In this document: positions 26,286 to 38,345 of the stretch, in pieces
Position numbering within the stretch: position 1 is the first letter of the stretch
How the letters are laid out: the number at the start of each line of letters is the position of its first letter
Assembly: GCA_038380795.1 (NCBI GenBank)
Contig: CM076267.1
Span: 10,027,501 to 10,091,500 of the forward strand
DNA length: 64,000 bases
Direction of reading: 5' to 3'
Source of the DNA: Pyrocephalus nanus
Lineage: Eukaryota > Chordata > Aves > Passeriformes > Tyrannidae
Program-made: the position numbers and the translations under genes
Notes under the pieces: model-generated
The model's input: only the letters and a program-made list of their open reading frames with translations
The model's database searches: none
Told to the model about the DNA's origin: nothing

Positions 26286-29200
26286 TTATTTCAAGAATGT
26301 CTACAGTGCCTTTTTCTAGCCTTCCAGGTAAAGTCCCCAGTAAAATGGAACAATACTACAGAGACTTTAGGTCACACAAAATATCTTTGTCAGGCTGAAA
26401 TCACCAGTAATGAGCATAAAAACAAAATGTAGATGAATGTGCAACATTTTCCAAACCGAAGCCAAGGGGAATTACAGTTCTTCATAGATATTTCCAGAGT
26501 ATTTACACAGACCAAAAAGGCAATAGTACTAATGCAGCTAAATCTTATTTCTTTAATGTGAAGGACAATTTCATCTTCTACAGAAAACAATGTTTATCAC
26601 CCAGTTTTATTTTTTTTTTTACTTCTTTGAGACTTGGCAGGCAATTGACATCATCTGTCTCTATTAGGATGCCATGGGTTATCAGCACTGGCTATTTGGA
26701 CAATTACAACCCCAGATGGTTCTCTTGCAAAAATTTCCACCACTCACTGGCACACCTACATACAGCTGGACTCTGTTTGTACAGTAACTTACTTTGGCTG
26801 ACTCCATTTTCCTTTTCTGATCCCTGTCCGTCATTTTATGCCATTCTTTTTTCTCAGCCTTAATTCCACTTTGCAACCCAATATAATTTGAATTATCACC
26901 CATAAAGTAGGCTCTACTTTCCTCTTACAAACTATACTACAGGAAATAGTCTGTACTATGCATATTGTTTAACAATAACAAAGGCATACTTTAATTTATG
27001 AGAATCATCTGTGTTACCATAGAGAATAAATGGGACCAATGTAAATTCATATTTTAGCCATGGTAACTGATCCTGCATCGACTACTGACACAGTGCAATA
27101 CTTTAACTGATTCGAAGTCTTCTGCAAATACATCTTCCATGATTTTCAGTAAACATGAACATGCCAGAAAAAAGCTTTCCCTGCTAAACACAAAGACATA
27201 GCACCTGCCCGAATAATAGGCAGGAAAACCATCATTCCAAAAATGGGCAACAGTCCTCGGCTATACATCTACAGCTATAGATCTGGCATGGTAAATATAA
27301 GTTCCATTTTTTCTTTTTATAGAAGTGCTTCTAAAAAACTCCTTTGGCAAACACTAGCAAAGCCTTTACTCTGAAGCAAAGCAAACACTCTGAAGGAATT
27401 TGGTGTTGTTCTTTTGAGGTACAAGTCTGCTCTCCCCACCCTCCAAACTGATACCTAAAAGAGGAGAATTTGTACAATTGCATTGCTTGAGCAAATGCCT
27501 CTTAGCTGGATTTCTCCATGAGTGAAAGCTCCAGCAGCACCTGCTCACAGTATGAACCTGCTACAGCTCAGAAAAACTGCCCTGGGACTTGAACAACACT
27601 TTCTAAACCTTCATTCACCGAAGCTGTTTAGAATCAGGGATGGAAAATGTAAAAGCCAACATACCTTCCCCTCTGGCAGTTCAACAGGTGTGTGCTACAT
27701 TAACCAACCCTGTGTCTGTGCCACTGCCACCTTGACGTCATTGTTACTGGGTTGACAAAAGGTTTCCATGACAAATGAGAAAGCTGATCTGTTATCTCCC
27801 CTTTGGAGGAAACTAGAATGCCCTCTCTCCCATACTCTGCTAGACCCACCCATCTTGTTTTTGGCACGTAGCACAGAGGGTGCGTTTTTGTGATTGATTT
27901 AGATTTCCCTCTGTTTTGGAATTGAGAACCCAAGTTGTTTGTTGTTTTTCCCCTAACTTAAACTAGAGGGTGTCACCTTCATCCCACAGTGAACCCACCC
28001 ACCTCACCCACAGCACAATCTTTTTTGCAGGCACGTTGACTGCCATGCTCAAAAAGAGAACAGATAACACAGAAAGAGGACAAACTTTGAAGCAAAGAAC
28101 AAAAACACTATTAAGACATTTGATTCTCTTCTTGGCTATAATTTATTAGCTCTATGAACAGGCATGGCCCATAATAGTTAGCAGATGTTTGAAATATCTT
28201 GTTCTGAACTTTGCCTAAGATTAAAAGGATCTTGTAGAATTTAAATAGCAGCTGCAGAATGAAATAAGGTTGCCATTCCTAATGAGACAGAAATGTTCAT
28301 CCTAGCCTTAAACAAGGAGGACTGTTTTATGTTCTGTAAATACTGAGGAAGCTAAATTTCTGTGCACAGGCTCCCACACATTATAAATTTTATGTGTCTA
28401 ATTTGCAGCAATTGACATGAAATAACCCCAATGAAAAAGGCTAGCCCAGCTGCCTGAATGCTTCTTACATTTGCCACAATTAACCCCAGGCCTACAGCTC
28501 ACCACAGGCAGGAGGACTGACTATTTCAGCCATGAACATCAGGTTAGCATATTTGAAGGTACAAATTTATTTATTATCCACCTTGCTATTCTTACTGCAG
28601 AGAAGAACTCAGCAGTCCTCAAAGAGGATCATGCCTTGGACATGGAAACAAAACCAAAGAATGCTCCAGGAGCAATAAAATATGTTTCAGAGTAGCTGTG
28701 CCACTCCATCAGTCTTACACCCACGCTGGCCCAGGCAGGGGTTCTACCCTGTGCAGCAATGTAAAGTTGTCCTTTTTTTAAGTACTGAGCCTGATGCCAA
28801 ATTCAACCTCATGGGTGTGGTCTCTGTGAATCCTCTAGGACTACTGATTCCCCTACCTCTTGTTCCTACAATGATTAAACTTCAGCCAAATGCTAACTAA
28901 TTAACTGAAACAGATGGCTAAGCTTCTTAATTGAGGAAGTTAACATACAAACAGCTAATTTGAAAACAGGTTTAGATCTCAAAATGAATTATTGCTCCCT
29001 TTCAGACTGCACGATTTTCTTCTTTGCTTGACATTGTGAACACGTTCTGATTTTTCATTAATTTCCATACCTGCAGGTTTCTCGATGTACACAAACTAAG
29101 ATCTTTATGTGGCAGACATAAGTTCTGAGACAGATTTTGAAAGACCTTGCATAGTGAACAAAGATGTCCCTAGCCTTTATGCATCTGGTTTGAGTTAATA

Positions 29201-30268
29201 TTTTCATCCCCTTAGAATACACGAGATTTTTTCCTAAGCTAGGCTTTTCCTAGTACACATGTTTTAGTAACATAAGGTTGTAATATACTGCTCTCAAACA
29301 GATGTGATTTTGGAGGCTAGCCTGAGGAGTACTGCTCACCTTCAGAGGGAGGCAAAGCCCAAACAAACGGTGTGCTATTGTCTTTGGGGAAGCCAAAACA
29401 CCTTCTTTGACTCCTGTTAAGATTACTTTAAATCCTGCTGCATGACAGCTGCTTACAACTAATGTGGCATGCAACAGTAAAGATGTTATTCCTGAATATG
29501 AAAACAGCTAACACTTTTGCAAATCTAATCAATGCATTTAATTCATTATCCCAGTGAGGTTCACAACTCTTAAGACATTCAAGCCAGTGCAGGACTTAAA
29601 ACACACACTTAACCTCAAGCCAGTGCTAACTCTATTCCTATGGAGCAGAGTACAGCATATGCTTAACATTAGGGGCATGTGCTTAATGGGCTCATGAAGC
29701 ACGTCCTGGTTTATGATTCAGCAGAAGCAATTTGCAGCTCTGTTTTCATCTTCCTTACAACCAGTAAGGTGTCCACAGAATTACGACAGGCCGGTGGCAG
29801 GAAACAGAACACTGATCTCGTCAGTGGGGCCATTAGGCTGGATGAGCACAGCACCAGCACCAGACCAGGACAAGCCAACCCCCAGCAGTCCCAGTGGCAA
29901 ACCTGGGCCAATATTTTCCAGTTGCAAGCAGAGAACAGGCGAAGGAAAACCACCACAGCTAATTACACACCAGAGCTGTTCAGCACAAAGAAACTAAATG
30001 CTGGAATAATACCCACAGGTGTTTTTACTACAGATTTACTGTAACTCCACCACTCCCAGCAGGTGTCAACACCCCTGACTGGGAGAGCACACCACCTGCA
30101 CGTATTTTTTATTTAATTACTACGATTTTCAGAAATTTGCTCTGCAGTGCTCAAAGCAGAGTCATTAATCTTGAGTAATCTCTTTGAACAATTTCAACTT
30201 TTCTGAGCCTGCAGCCCCTCTATAAGGCAGTGGCTGTATTGTCTGAACAGGAGATTTTATGCAAGGCA

Positions 30269-30282
30269 GTTGCCATGGCAAT
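30269..30282 (+). promoter_or_regulatory. RFX X-box-like palindrome GTTGCCATGGCAAT
   Basis: GTTGCCATGGCAAT differs from the ideal RFX palindrome GTTGCCATGGCAAC in one base. RFX factors bind as dimers to such X-boxes in neuronal and ciliary enhancers. It is one of the better motif matches in the window, though without supporting data. Confidence 0.35.
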
Positions 30283-33273
30283 ATGACAGGGAGGGCAGAA
30301 CCCAAACAATAACTGAGCATCAAAGAATTTTAAGTGCAGGGAAAATTCAGAACTAGATTCCATATTAGAGCTATAGGCTGTCCAAACTGCAGATTTTAAA
30401 GCTTAGGAAGGCTGGATATTATTATAAGCTCCCTTGGGAATGGCTATATTCCAGTAATGCATTATCACTGATCTGTTCCCATTATAATCCATCCATTTCA
30501 CAGAAAACGACATGTTTTGTAAGGGAATGGAAAAGCAATCTGAAAAGGAACAATTGCACATCTCAGCTTTGGTAGAGAAAAGAGAAAGAGGGAAGAGGAA
30601 AAAAAGGTCATAATCCAAACTATATTTCAATAGAAAGCCTGGCTGTTGTAAAAATAATAATGGTCTTGGCTAGTTGCTTGTTGGGAAATAATGAACTTTG
30701 TGCACCTTTATAATATTATTGCAGGCATTCTATAGAGCACCCTAGTAAAAATAGATGGCTAACTAAATGAGAAAAGGCTGCTGCATTGTTTTATAAGGCA
30801 ATAATCCAGTTCCAGAACACATAAATCGTAAACTTCAAACCAAAGAGTTTATACCAAAAAACCCCAACACAACTTTACTGTTATTGTTACCCTGTAGCTC
30901 TTGTATATGCTGTTACAGATGTGTTTGCAAAATAATTAAAATCTGAAAGACTTAGCAACGGGACAGACCATAAGAGTTCTGAGTGCCTCAAGCTGTTACA
31001 AACCTTCATATAAGAAAGGCAGCGTTTCTACATTCACATAGATTGGTTTGCCACTTCAAGATGGGAACATACAGATATGGAAGGTAAAATAACCTAGCAC
31101 AAGGCCACTGCTTGGTTCTAACTCCAACTCTCTTTTTTGGCCAGTGTTTAACTTGGATGACTCCGCTCTCCTGTATCTCTTCTGCATCTTGGAAACAGGG
31201 GTAGTGCCAGTCACCTTGCCATGAGACAACATAGAGGCTTGCATTTGAACTAATTGTTTGGGGTTTTTTTGTGCAAGAAACATGATGCTTGGATTAGCTC
31301 ATTTCCAGCAAGATAAAAGCCACCTCAGTGTTGGTGAAGTCACCAGTCTCCTCAATACCACTACTAACCCCTGCACCTAAAAGCGTGGCTGATAGTTTTC
31401 CCTCCATGATGATGAGATCTGTGTATGTTAGTGCTGATCCTGTTTACCTACACCAAGCTTACTGCTCTGTTTGGATCAGCAGCCTGTTCCTTCTGCTCCT
31501 GACTGCTCACCCAGCTGCAGGCATTAGTGGCATACTTCTAATTTTTTTGGCTTCTCGTGCATAACGAGCAGTCCCCATGGAGCAGGCCCAGTGCCGGCCG
31601 GCTTCCCACGGGTCTGGGCTGTGTGGTCACTCTCCAGATACAGTGGAAGCTTCTCCTGAGGGTCAAGCTTCTATGAGGCCTCTCAGCCATATGGAGTCTT
31701 CAGTAATATGTGTGTCCACAAATACATGTCTTCATACTACTGCATTTCTCCTAATTAGAGCTACTTCTGGGTTGCTCTGCCTATCCTTTATGCTGATCTC
31801 CACAGAAGTTATTTTTGAGATCAGAAGTTTCTGCTGATTTGCTTGGAATTTGTCCAATGAGTACCAAAGTTGTTAGAGGGCAGAGCACAAACAGATGTTG
31901 AAAACATGGAAGAAAACACTGTTTCCTTAGAAAATTAAGTTTAAAACTTTCTCCTGTCACAAAGGACAAGTCTCTTCAGGATTTCTCTACAAAGTTGTCT
32001 GCCCTATAATAATGCTATTATATCTATATCTGTCAAGTAGCCAGGTTTCTGTTGTTTAGCACATGCCATGTTTATTTTCTATTGTTCTGCTCTGTCACAC
32101 AGCCCAAATCAAATGGCCAAAAAAGTCTATCACTATTTCCTCTATTAGCTGAATTATAACCTCATAAAAAATACCAAGCTAGCCTCATTTTATTTTCTAT
32201 AAACAGGTGCTAACTGGCATTACTTACAAGTGCAAGGTTTAATCTATCATTAACTCATGCTCTTTATTTGTCATTTCATTGCTGTTCCTGGAGTCAATAT
32301 ACCAGGTTTGCAATTCAGTGGTATTAACTACAAATGAGACATAGCAGATTTTGAGAACTGCATCAACTCACAACTTCAACTTCACAGTTAAAGTGAAATG
32401 ATCTAATAGTTATGAATCCTCTTACTGTTTTCATTTTTTTGGTTAAATTCAACTTCTGAAGTTTCTCAGGATCTTTTCTATTACTTGTATCTCATGCAGG
32501 AACACAGATGCCCATTACTATGTCATTAGAAACCATACCAGTCTTGGCTTCTATAGGTTAGAGGATTCTTCTGTCATAACAGACTTTGCTATTGGGAACT
32601 TGAACAGATAAGGAAAAGCAGCTCCCCACTGGACATGCTAATGCAGCCCAGTTGTGACACAGATCTCCTGTCCCATTCCTCCTGGGCAGGACCAAACAGT
32701 CCCATTGCATTAACACCTGCAAAAGCTGTCTTGCAACAGAGGTCAAGGATCCCCTGTGCCTGTGAGCTGAACTGTGCTTTAAGGTTAGCTGTGAACACCA
32801 GAGGCTGGAAATGACTCATGGTGGTTACAATGTGGAGTTGCTCAATACAAGCATAGGTCCATGTCTGATTGCCTGCAGGCTGCAGTTGTGTTTCCCTAAT
32901 GCTTCCATTTTCTGTGACATACTAGAAACAACCAGCACAGCCCACGGGCTGGAATGCTACTATCAGTGATTGCTCAGCACAAACCATTTAGGGCTTTTTT
33001 TATGGCTTCAGGATAAGCAACTTCTGCTTACACACTAATATAGTTCTTCCAGTGCTGATAAGGCATGACAGTCTATGGTAGGATGGCTTGGTTTATTATA
33101 TTAATTCCTGATTCAGTATTCTTTGGCTTTACTGTAACCAATTGTCTGTGCACATAGACATTTAAAGCTGCTTCTATCCCAATCAACTCTTAGCTGCCTC
33201 TGCAGTAATAACAAAGCACAATCTTGGACGGTTTGGCATGTGATTAATAACTGTTCAGATTGCCTTGGCAGTT

Positions 33274-33287
33274 TTAGCATATGCTAA
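33274..33287. promoter_or_regulatory. Palindromic POU-like site TTAGCATATGCTAA
   Basis: A perfect 14-bp palindrome made of two overlapping ATGCTAA half-sites, extended to ATGCTAATT on the plus strand. POU factors can bind such back-to-back half-sites as dimers. It lies deep in the large kalirin intron. Function is inferred from motif alone. Confidence 0.3.
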
Positions 33288-35143
33288 TTGGGTTAACAAG
33301 GTACTAAGTGCTCCAAGGTGTTATGAATGTGTTGTAAAATCAGAAATGCTGCTGTCAAATGCATTCATTACTCATGGTCTGTAATTTGTTGCAAGGAGCC
33401 TACTCCAAAAGACAGTATTTCCAATAATTTCTCCTACTCTTCTGTGAAAGACATTAGCATAACAGCACCAAGAGCATCTTTAAGTGATTCTGTCTCATTC
33501 CTAGAAAAGGAATCTCAGCCAACAGGCTCCCTGGTATATTTGGCGAGTGTCAGATTCCTCCTCAGCTGACAATCAAGTTGCCCTGGGGCCATTGCCATGG
33601 GCTGCTCTTAAAGCTGGGCAAGACCCATTTGGCCACTGGACACAAACAGTCCTAGAGGGCTGTGGACCTGATGGGATCAAGTCTGAAGTGAGAGATACCC
33701 AGCCACTCCTTGGGGCTGTTCCACATGCCTCACTCCCTGTTATTTTCCCCATCTCAGCCTCTAAGCTTTATTGCTATTCCCATTCTCCTGCTCCCCACCT
33801 TTTGCACTTTAGGCACGATGCCTCATTCCGAGCTCTTGCCATCCAGTCACACTGCCTGACAGCGTTTCTGATCTTTGCAAAATAAAAGCCACAGTGATCA
33901 GACCAAAGGGCTGTCACAAGCACCCTGTGTTCTCCATTTTACAGGTAAGATCAGACGAAACAGTCCCACTGCTGTTCAAGCCTACAGAACAGACAAGAAG
34001 GTCACAGTATCACTTGTTCCCATTATCCACTTTGCTGAAGCATGCCCAATTTATTCACTGACATACAGACAGGTTCACACAATTCCTTCTGCTCCTTCTG
34101 CTAGTTCTTTCTTACTAAAATGCACATCTCATGATGTCATTTCTGTGGAACTGAGAAACTCATTCTTTACTGTCCTCCCTCTTCCTGTTCATTTTCCATT
34201 CCATGAACATAAAGGCCTTACTCAACAGTGACGTTCCAGTGATTTCTGTGAAGTGAATGTAAGAAGATAAACTCTTTGTCTGATTACACTTGGTGACTGA
34301 GACATACCGACCTGAGCAATTGCACCAGTCATTTCATCCCGTCAAATCACTGATTGAAATTAACACTAGATGGTGGGACAAAAATGCTTCCTTGACTGAT
34401 CAGCCTCAGTGAACAAAGTTCCTGGCAACAAAGAGGTTGTATCTAGATATATGGAAAAATGAAAGATGATAAATTTAGGTTTTTTTCTTCAAAAATCTGA
34501 AGATGGAGTAAACCACTGCATGCTATGTCGCAGACAGGGCAATAACACATGAATATGAGAAACAGGTGAGGAAATGATCACCCAGTCAAAGGTTTGTTTG
34601 CATAAGACTTAATCATCCAGGAACATGCTTTAGAGGAAACTGGGAAGGTGTGTATAGAAGATGACTTTTCCCAAGGAACAGCTGACTGTAAATGGTAGCA
34701 GCTCTTTATGCAATCCACACTTGTTAGTGGAAACAGGTGTGACAGCAGGAAGGAAATGTTTAATGTTTGGATGTAAAAACATGACTCTTCCTTGCTTGAC
34801 TAAAAGATTAGTGTTGGCTCAAAGCCATTATCAGGCTCATAATGTTCTCTATTTTCAAGTATAAAGATTCAAGGCAATAACCTGCTTGAGAAGGAACACA
34901 AAGTCAGGTCCTGCTAAACTCAATCCTCACATACTTAACAGGAACAGGGTTTGGCCTTGAATCATAACTGGTTTTCAAACCACTCACATGACTGAGTTCT
35001 ATATTTGCTCTATTGCAGTTGAAGAAAAGCGAAACCATCTATTTTTCCACACCTAAAAGATCACTGGGATCAGTCACACAATGGAAACACGCTGCCCCCC
35101 AAATAGCTTCTGGAATAATCACTTGCATTAGCACATTGCTCAT

Positions 35144-35151
35144 ATGCTAAT
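35144..35151 (+). promoter_or_regulatory. POU/octamer-like site ATGCTAAT
   Basis: ATGCTAAT in the context catatgctaatcaaac, with a reverse-type ATTAGCAC about 20 nt upstream. It resembles binding sites of POU-domain factors active in neurons. Motif only. Confidence 0.25.
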
Positions 35152-36159
35152 CAAACAAAGCAAAAAAGTAGCTCAGCATACCAACCACAACTTGGCAAAA
35201 AAAAGAGCACAAAACGCTTAAATCTGACTGATTTCAAAGGACAGTAAATATATACCCAGCATGGAACTCATACTGTGCTGAATCAAAGCTACCATTCCCT
35301 CTCTGCCTGCAGCTCATGAAACAGTTTGGTCACCTACCCTGTGTGGTGAGTAGAGGACGTGCAATTCAAGCTGCTTCCAGTGACTTCTTCCCTCCTGCTC
35401 AGCCACCCCAACTCCTGTAGCGTGCCATGAGGCTATGCAGGAATGGCTGCTGCTGGATAATCTAACACTCCTAACCCCTTTGGCTCCAGCAATTTAGAAG
35501 GAATGCTCACAATTTATTTAATCCTAAAATCCATCTTGTCACACGAGCTAATAGTTAGATAATGCTATGCATAACATTTTAAGCATGACACCATAAATAA
35601 GAAAGCATTTAAATAAAAGAGTTTGCAGCAAATATTTAAATCCAGTTCCAAGATTCACTTCATTAAAAACCAAACCAATGTATTAATCTCTGCTACATAT
35701 TTTAAAGACATGAAGCCCAGATTTCAAGAGCTTCTGAGCACCACAAGCTGCTTCTGCATTTTGAAAAGAAAGGAAAAATAACATTAAACTGGCCTTTTAA
35801 AGGCTTCTCCTCCCTTTGCACGTTCTCATTCTTACAGCACATTTCATTTGTAACCCGGTTTTCAGCACCAGAAAGATGCTTTTCCAAAAATGTTCCAGGA
35901 ACAAAATAAGGTTCTGGCTACTCTTTTTCTGGTCAGATCTGCAAAGCATCAAACCAACCTTTGCCCAATGCTTCCTTAAGAACGTAAAGTAACTGGAAAA
36001 CAGCAGGCAAGGGGTTCTCTCTCAGCCCCTGTGGCAGAGCAGTGATGTCTGGCAGACTTCACAAACCTGACCATCAACAAATACTGTCCCTTGATCTCCC
36101 ATTAGAAAGGGTGCCCGTGGATTCAGCACAAAGTGGGACTGAGACAGAACTTCTTGTGC

Positions 36160-36245
36160 TGGGCAGCAGTGCAAGCTCTGGCAAATCACATCGGTGCTCT
36201 GTGAACTGTTTTCCCAGCCACAAAATGACAGTAACTGCTTTGCAG
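36160..36245 (+). mobile_element. Weak MIR-like relic
   Basis: Segments ggcaaatcacatcggtgctc and gaactgttttcccagccaca followed by aaatgacagtaactgctttg align loosely to MIR (gcaagtcacttaacctctct, cagtttcctcatctgtaaaa, tgggataata). Tentative, by eye only. Confidence 0.25.
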
Positions 36246-37551
36246 TAGTCTGAGATCTATAACTACAGAATATGAGATAGACACCCCATGCAATTGAAGT
36301 GGTTTGCTCTTTTCCAGCTTGTCAGCATATTTGTTAAAACAGGATTTGCCATCAAAATAGAATGAACAGTGAGACCTCTCCTGTTAGTGATCATAATGTG
36401 AAAAAGGCAAAGCTCTTCTTAATTCTGCCATCATTCAGGGCTCATTTAAAACCCACTGAACTGCTAATAGCAGCCAGGATTTTATTTCATTTTCCTCAAT
36501 CATATATACGCTGTCTTGGGACACTCATAATCACCCTTTTATTGTCCCCCATCAAGAGTTTATCTCAGTCATTTAAAGTTGCTTCTCTTTGCTAGATTTA
36601 TTTTCTCCTCTAGAGCACAAAGAAATTTAGCAAGAGAGACACAATCTGTTGTGATGAAAATGCAAAGCTAGAAAAGTGTTCTAGCTCTTGCAATGGTATA
36701 TTTTATTGTTCCCCATGAGGGGAATTATCTCCATTAATGGTGATTACAAATCCCTGTTTACTGGGACATTAGCTTCCCTTATGCTTGTTACTGAAATGAA
36801 AAGAGACAACCAAAATATGACAGAGCTGTCATTATAAAGCCCTTATCCTATTAAGCCACTTAGCCATAGTCTTTACATAGGGATGGGATGCCCAGAAGAA
36901 TTCTTTGGAGAATTAATCAGTTATACACTAAGAAATGCAAAGGAAAACTTTCATTCATTAGGATCAATTTTAGCAGTTTCTATATCACCCCTGTCAACAA
37001 AAATACCAGGTTCATGGAGGCAAGTGGCCACCTTTCAGATCTGCACCTGGGGAGGCACATTCTGGTTCTCCCGAAATGCAGCAGTGCTGCTTTTTCTCTC
37101 TCTCACAGCAATCAAGGACTGGGAATGAGCAGATGGAAAATAAGTTGTGTATTTGTTTAAAAGACATCCGCTTTAGCCCAGCTCTTACCGAACTATTTTT
37201 ATTCATTTATCTCCTCCCTCACAGGGAAAGTGTTTTGTTCAAAGGCTGGAGGCAAATCCTGCTACTACTGAAACAAAACCCTGAGGAGCCAATGGATTCC
37301 TGAAAGCCTGGATCTGATGTGGAGCTACGAGATGCTCAAAGCCAGATATTCGTCTGTGCAGAGTGAGGTGCTTTACTTGACTTCGTGAAAGAAAACTGAC
37401 TTACACATCATCCTGCTTGCTTTCCATGTCTTCAAATCACTTATCTTTTCTGCCTTGCACCTCTGACCCAACAGCTGCCTAACCCTGTATAACAGCTCTC
37501 ACCAACCCCTTTCTCCAGTGCCATGTAACTAATTGCATTTCAGCCTCAACA

Positions 37552-37594
37552 ATGTTATCTTTTTCTTTTTTTTTCTTCTTCTTTTTTTTTTTTA
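37552..37594 (+). repeat. Pyrimidine tract (T/C), A-tail-like on minus strand
   Basis: A run of T with a few C ends in ATTTTAG on the plus strand. Read on the minus strand it is an A-rich tail. It could be a retroposon tail or, on the plus strand, a strong polypyrimidine-AG of an antisense transcript. No exon is supported on either strand. Confidence 0.7.
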
Positions 37595-38257
37595 TTTTAG
37601 TGGAAACGAGCGGCCAAGTGCTCATAAATAACACATGGACATCACACAAAGCGAAGGTCATAAGGGAGCAACGCGATGAGCCTGAGAAAGGGTTGATTTT
37701 TAAAGTCCTTTCTCAGTCCTCAAATTTCTCTCCTAGGAAGTCTGAAGGGCAGAGGTTTTATAAAGGTAAAAGGTACCAAAGGTTCAGTTGCTGGGGAGGG
37801 CAGCAGAACTACAGAGCTGTAGGAGAGTTTCTGCAAAATAACTGCCTGTAGCACTGGGACCAAGACCTTTGCAAGAACATGAAACCTCAGAGATTTCAAA
37901 AGACAATCCACAAAAATAACCCCTCAAAGCCTGGTTTACACCTCTTATATCTGAGCAGCAGAGTGAGGGGGGTTGCAGCCATAGTCTGCTCAGCATTGCA
38001 ACAAAAGCCAGAAGGTGATTCAGGAACAGCTCTCAGCCTCTAACCTGTACCCTGCGATCAGCAGCTGTTTAAGCCAGTACAAAGCTGGGGGAGGCTGGGT
38101 CTGCTGCTGGGAAGGTAGGAGGGAAGCAGAGACAGGGTGCAATCAGCCTTTCAAGTGCCCCAGCACCCACTGGAAGCCTGCACAGTGGAGGACTATCCAA
38201 GACAAATGATGCCAAACTGTGAAGGTAAGGACCAGCCAGCTGAACGGCACTTTCCCT

Positions 38258-38345
38258 ATTTTACATGTAGCAACAGATACAGAACACAGCCCTTTACCTT
38301 TCTAAGGACAATCAGTTAAATTCAGACAAAAATCAGTGGTCTCTG
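38258..38345 (-). mobile_element. Weak MIR-like relic
   Basis: The stretch ctattttacatgtagcaac ... acagaacacag ... tttctaaggacaatcagtt resembles reverse-complement MIR (cattttacagatgaggaaac ... gcacagagag ... gcccaaggtcacacagct) with many substitutions. The call depends on by-eye similarity and is tentative. Confidence 0.25.
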
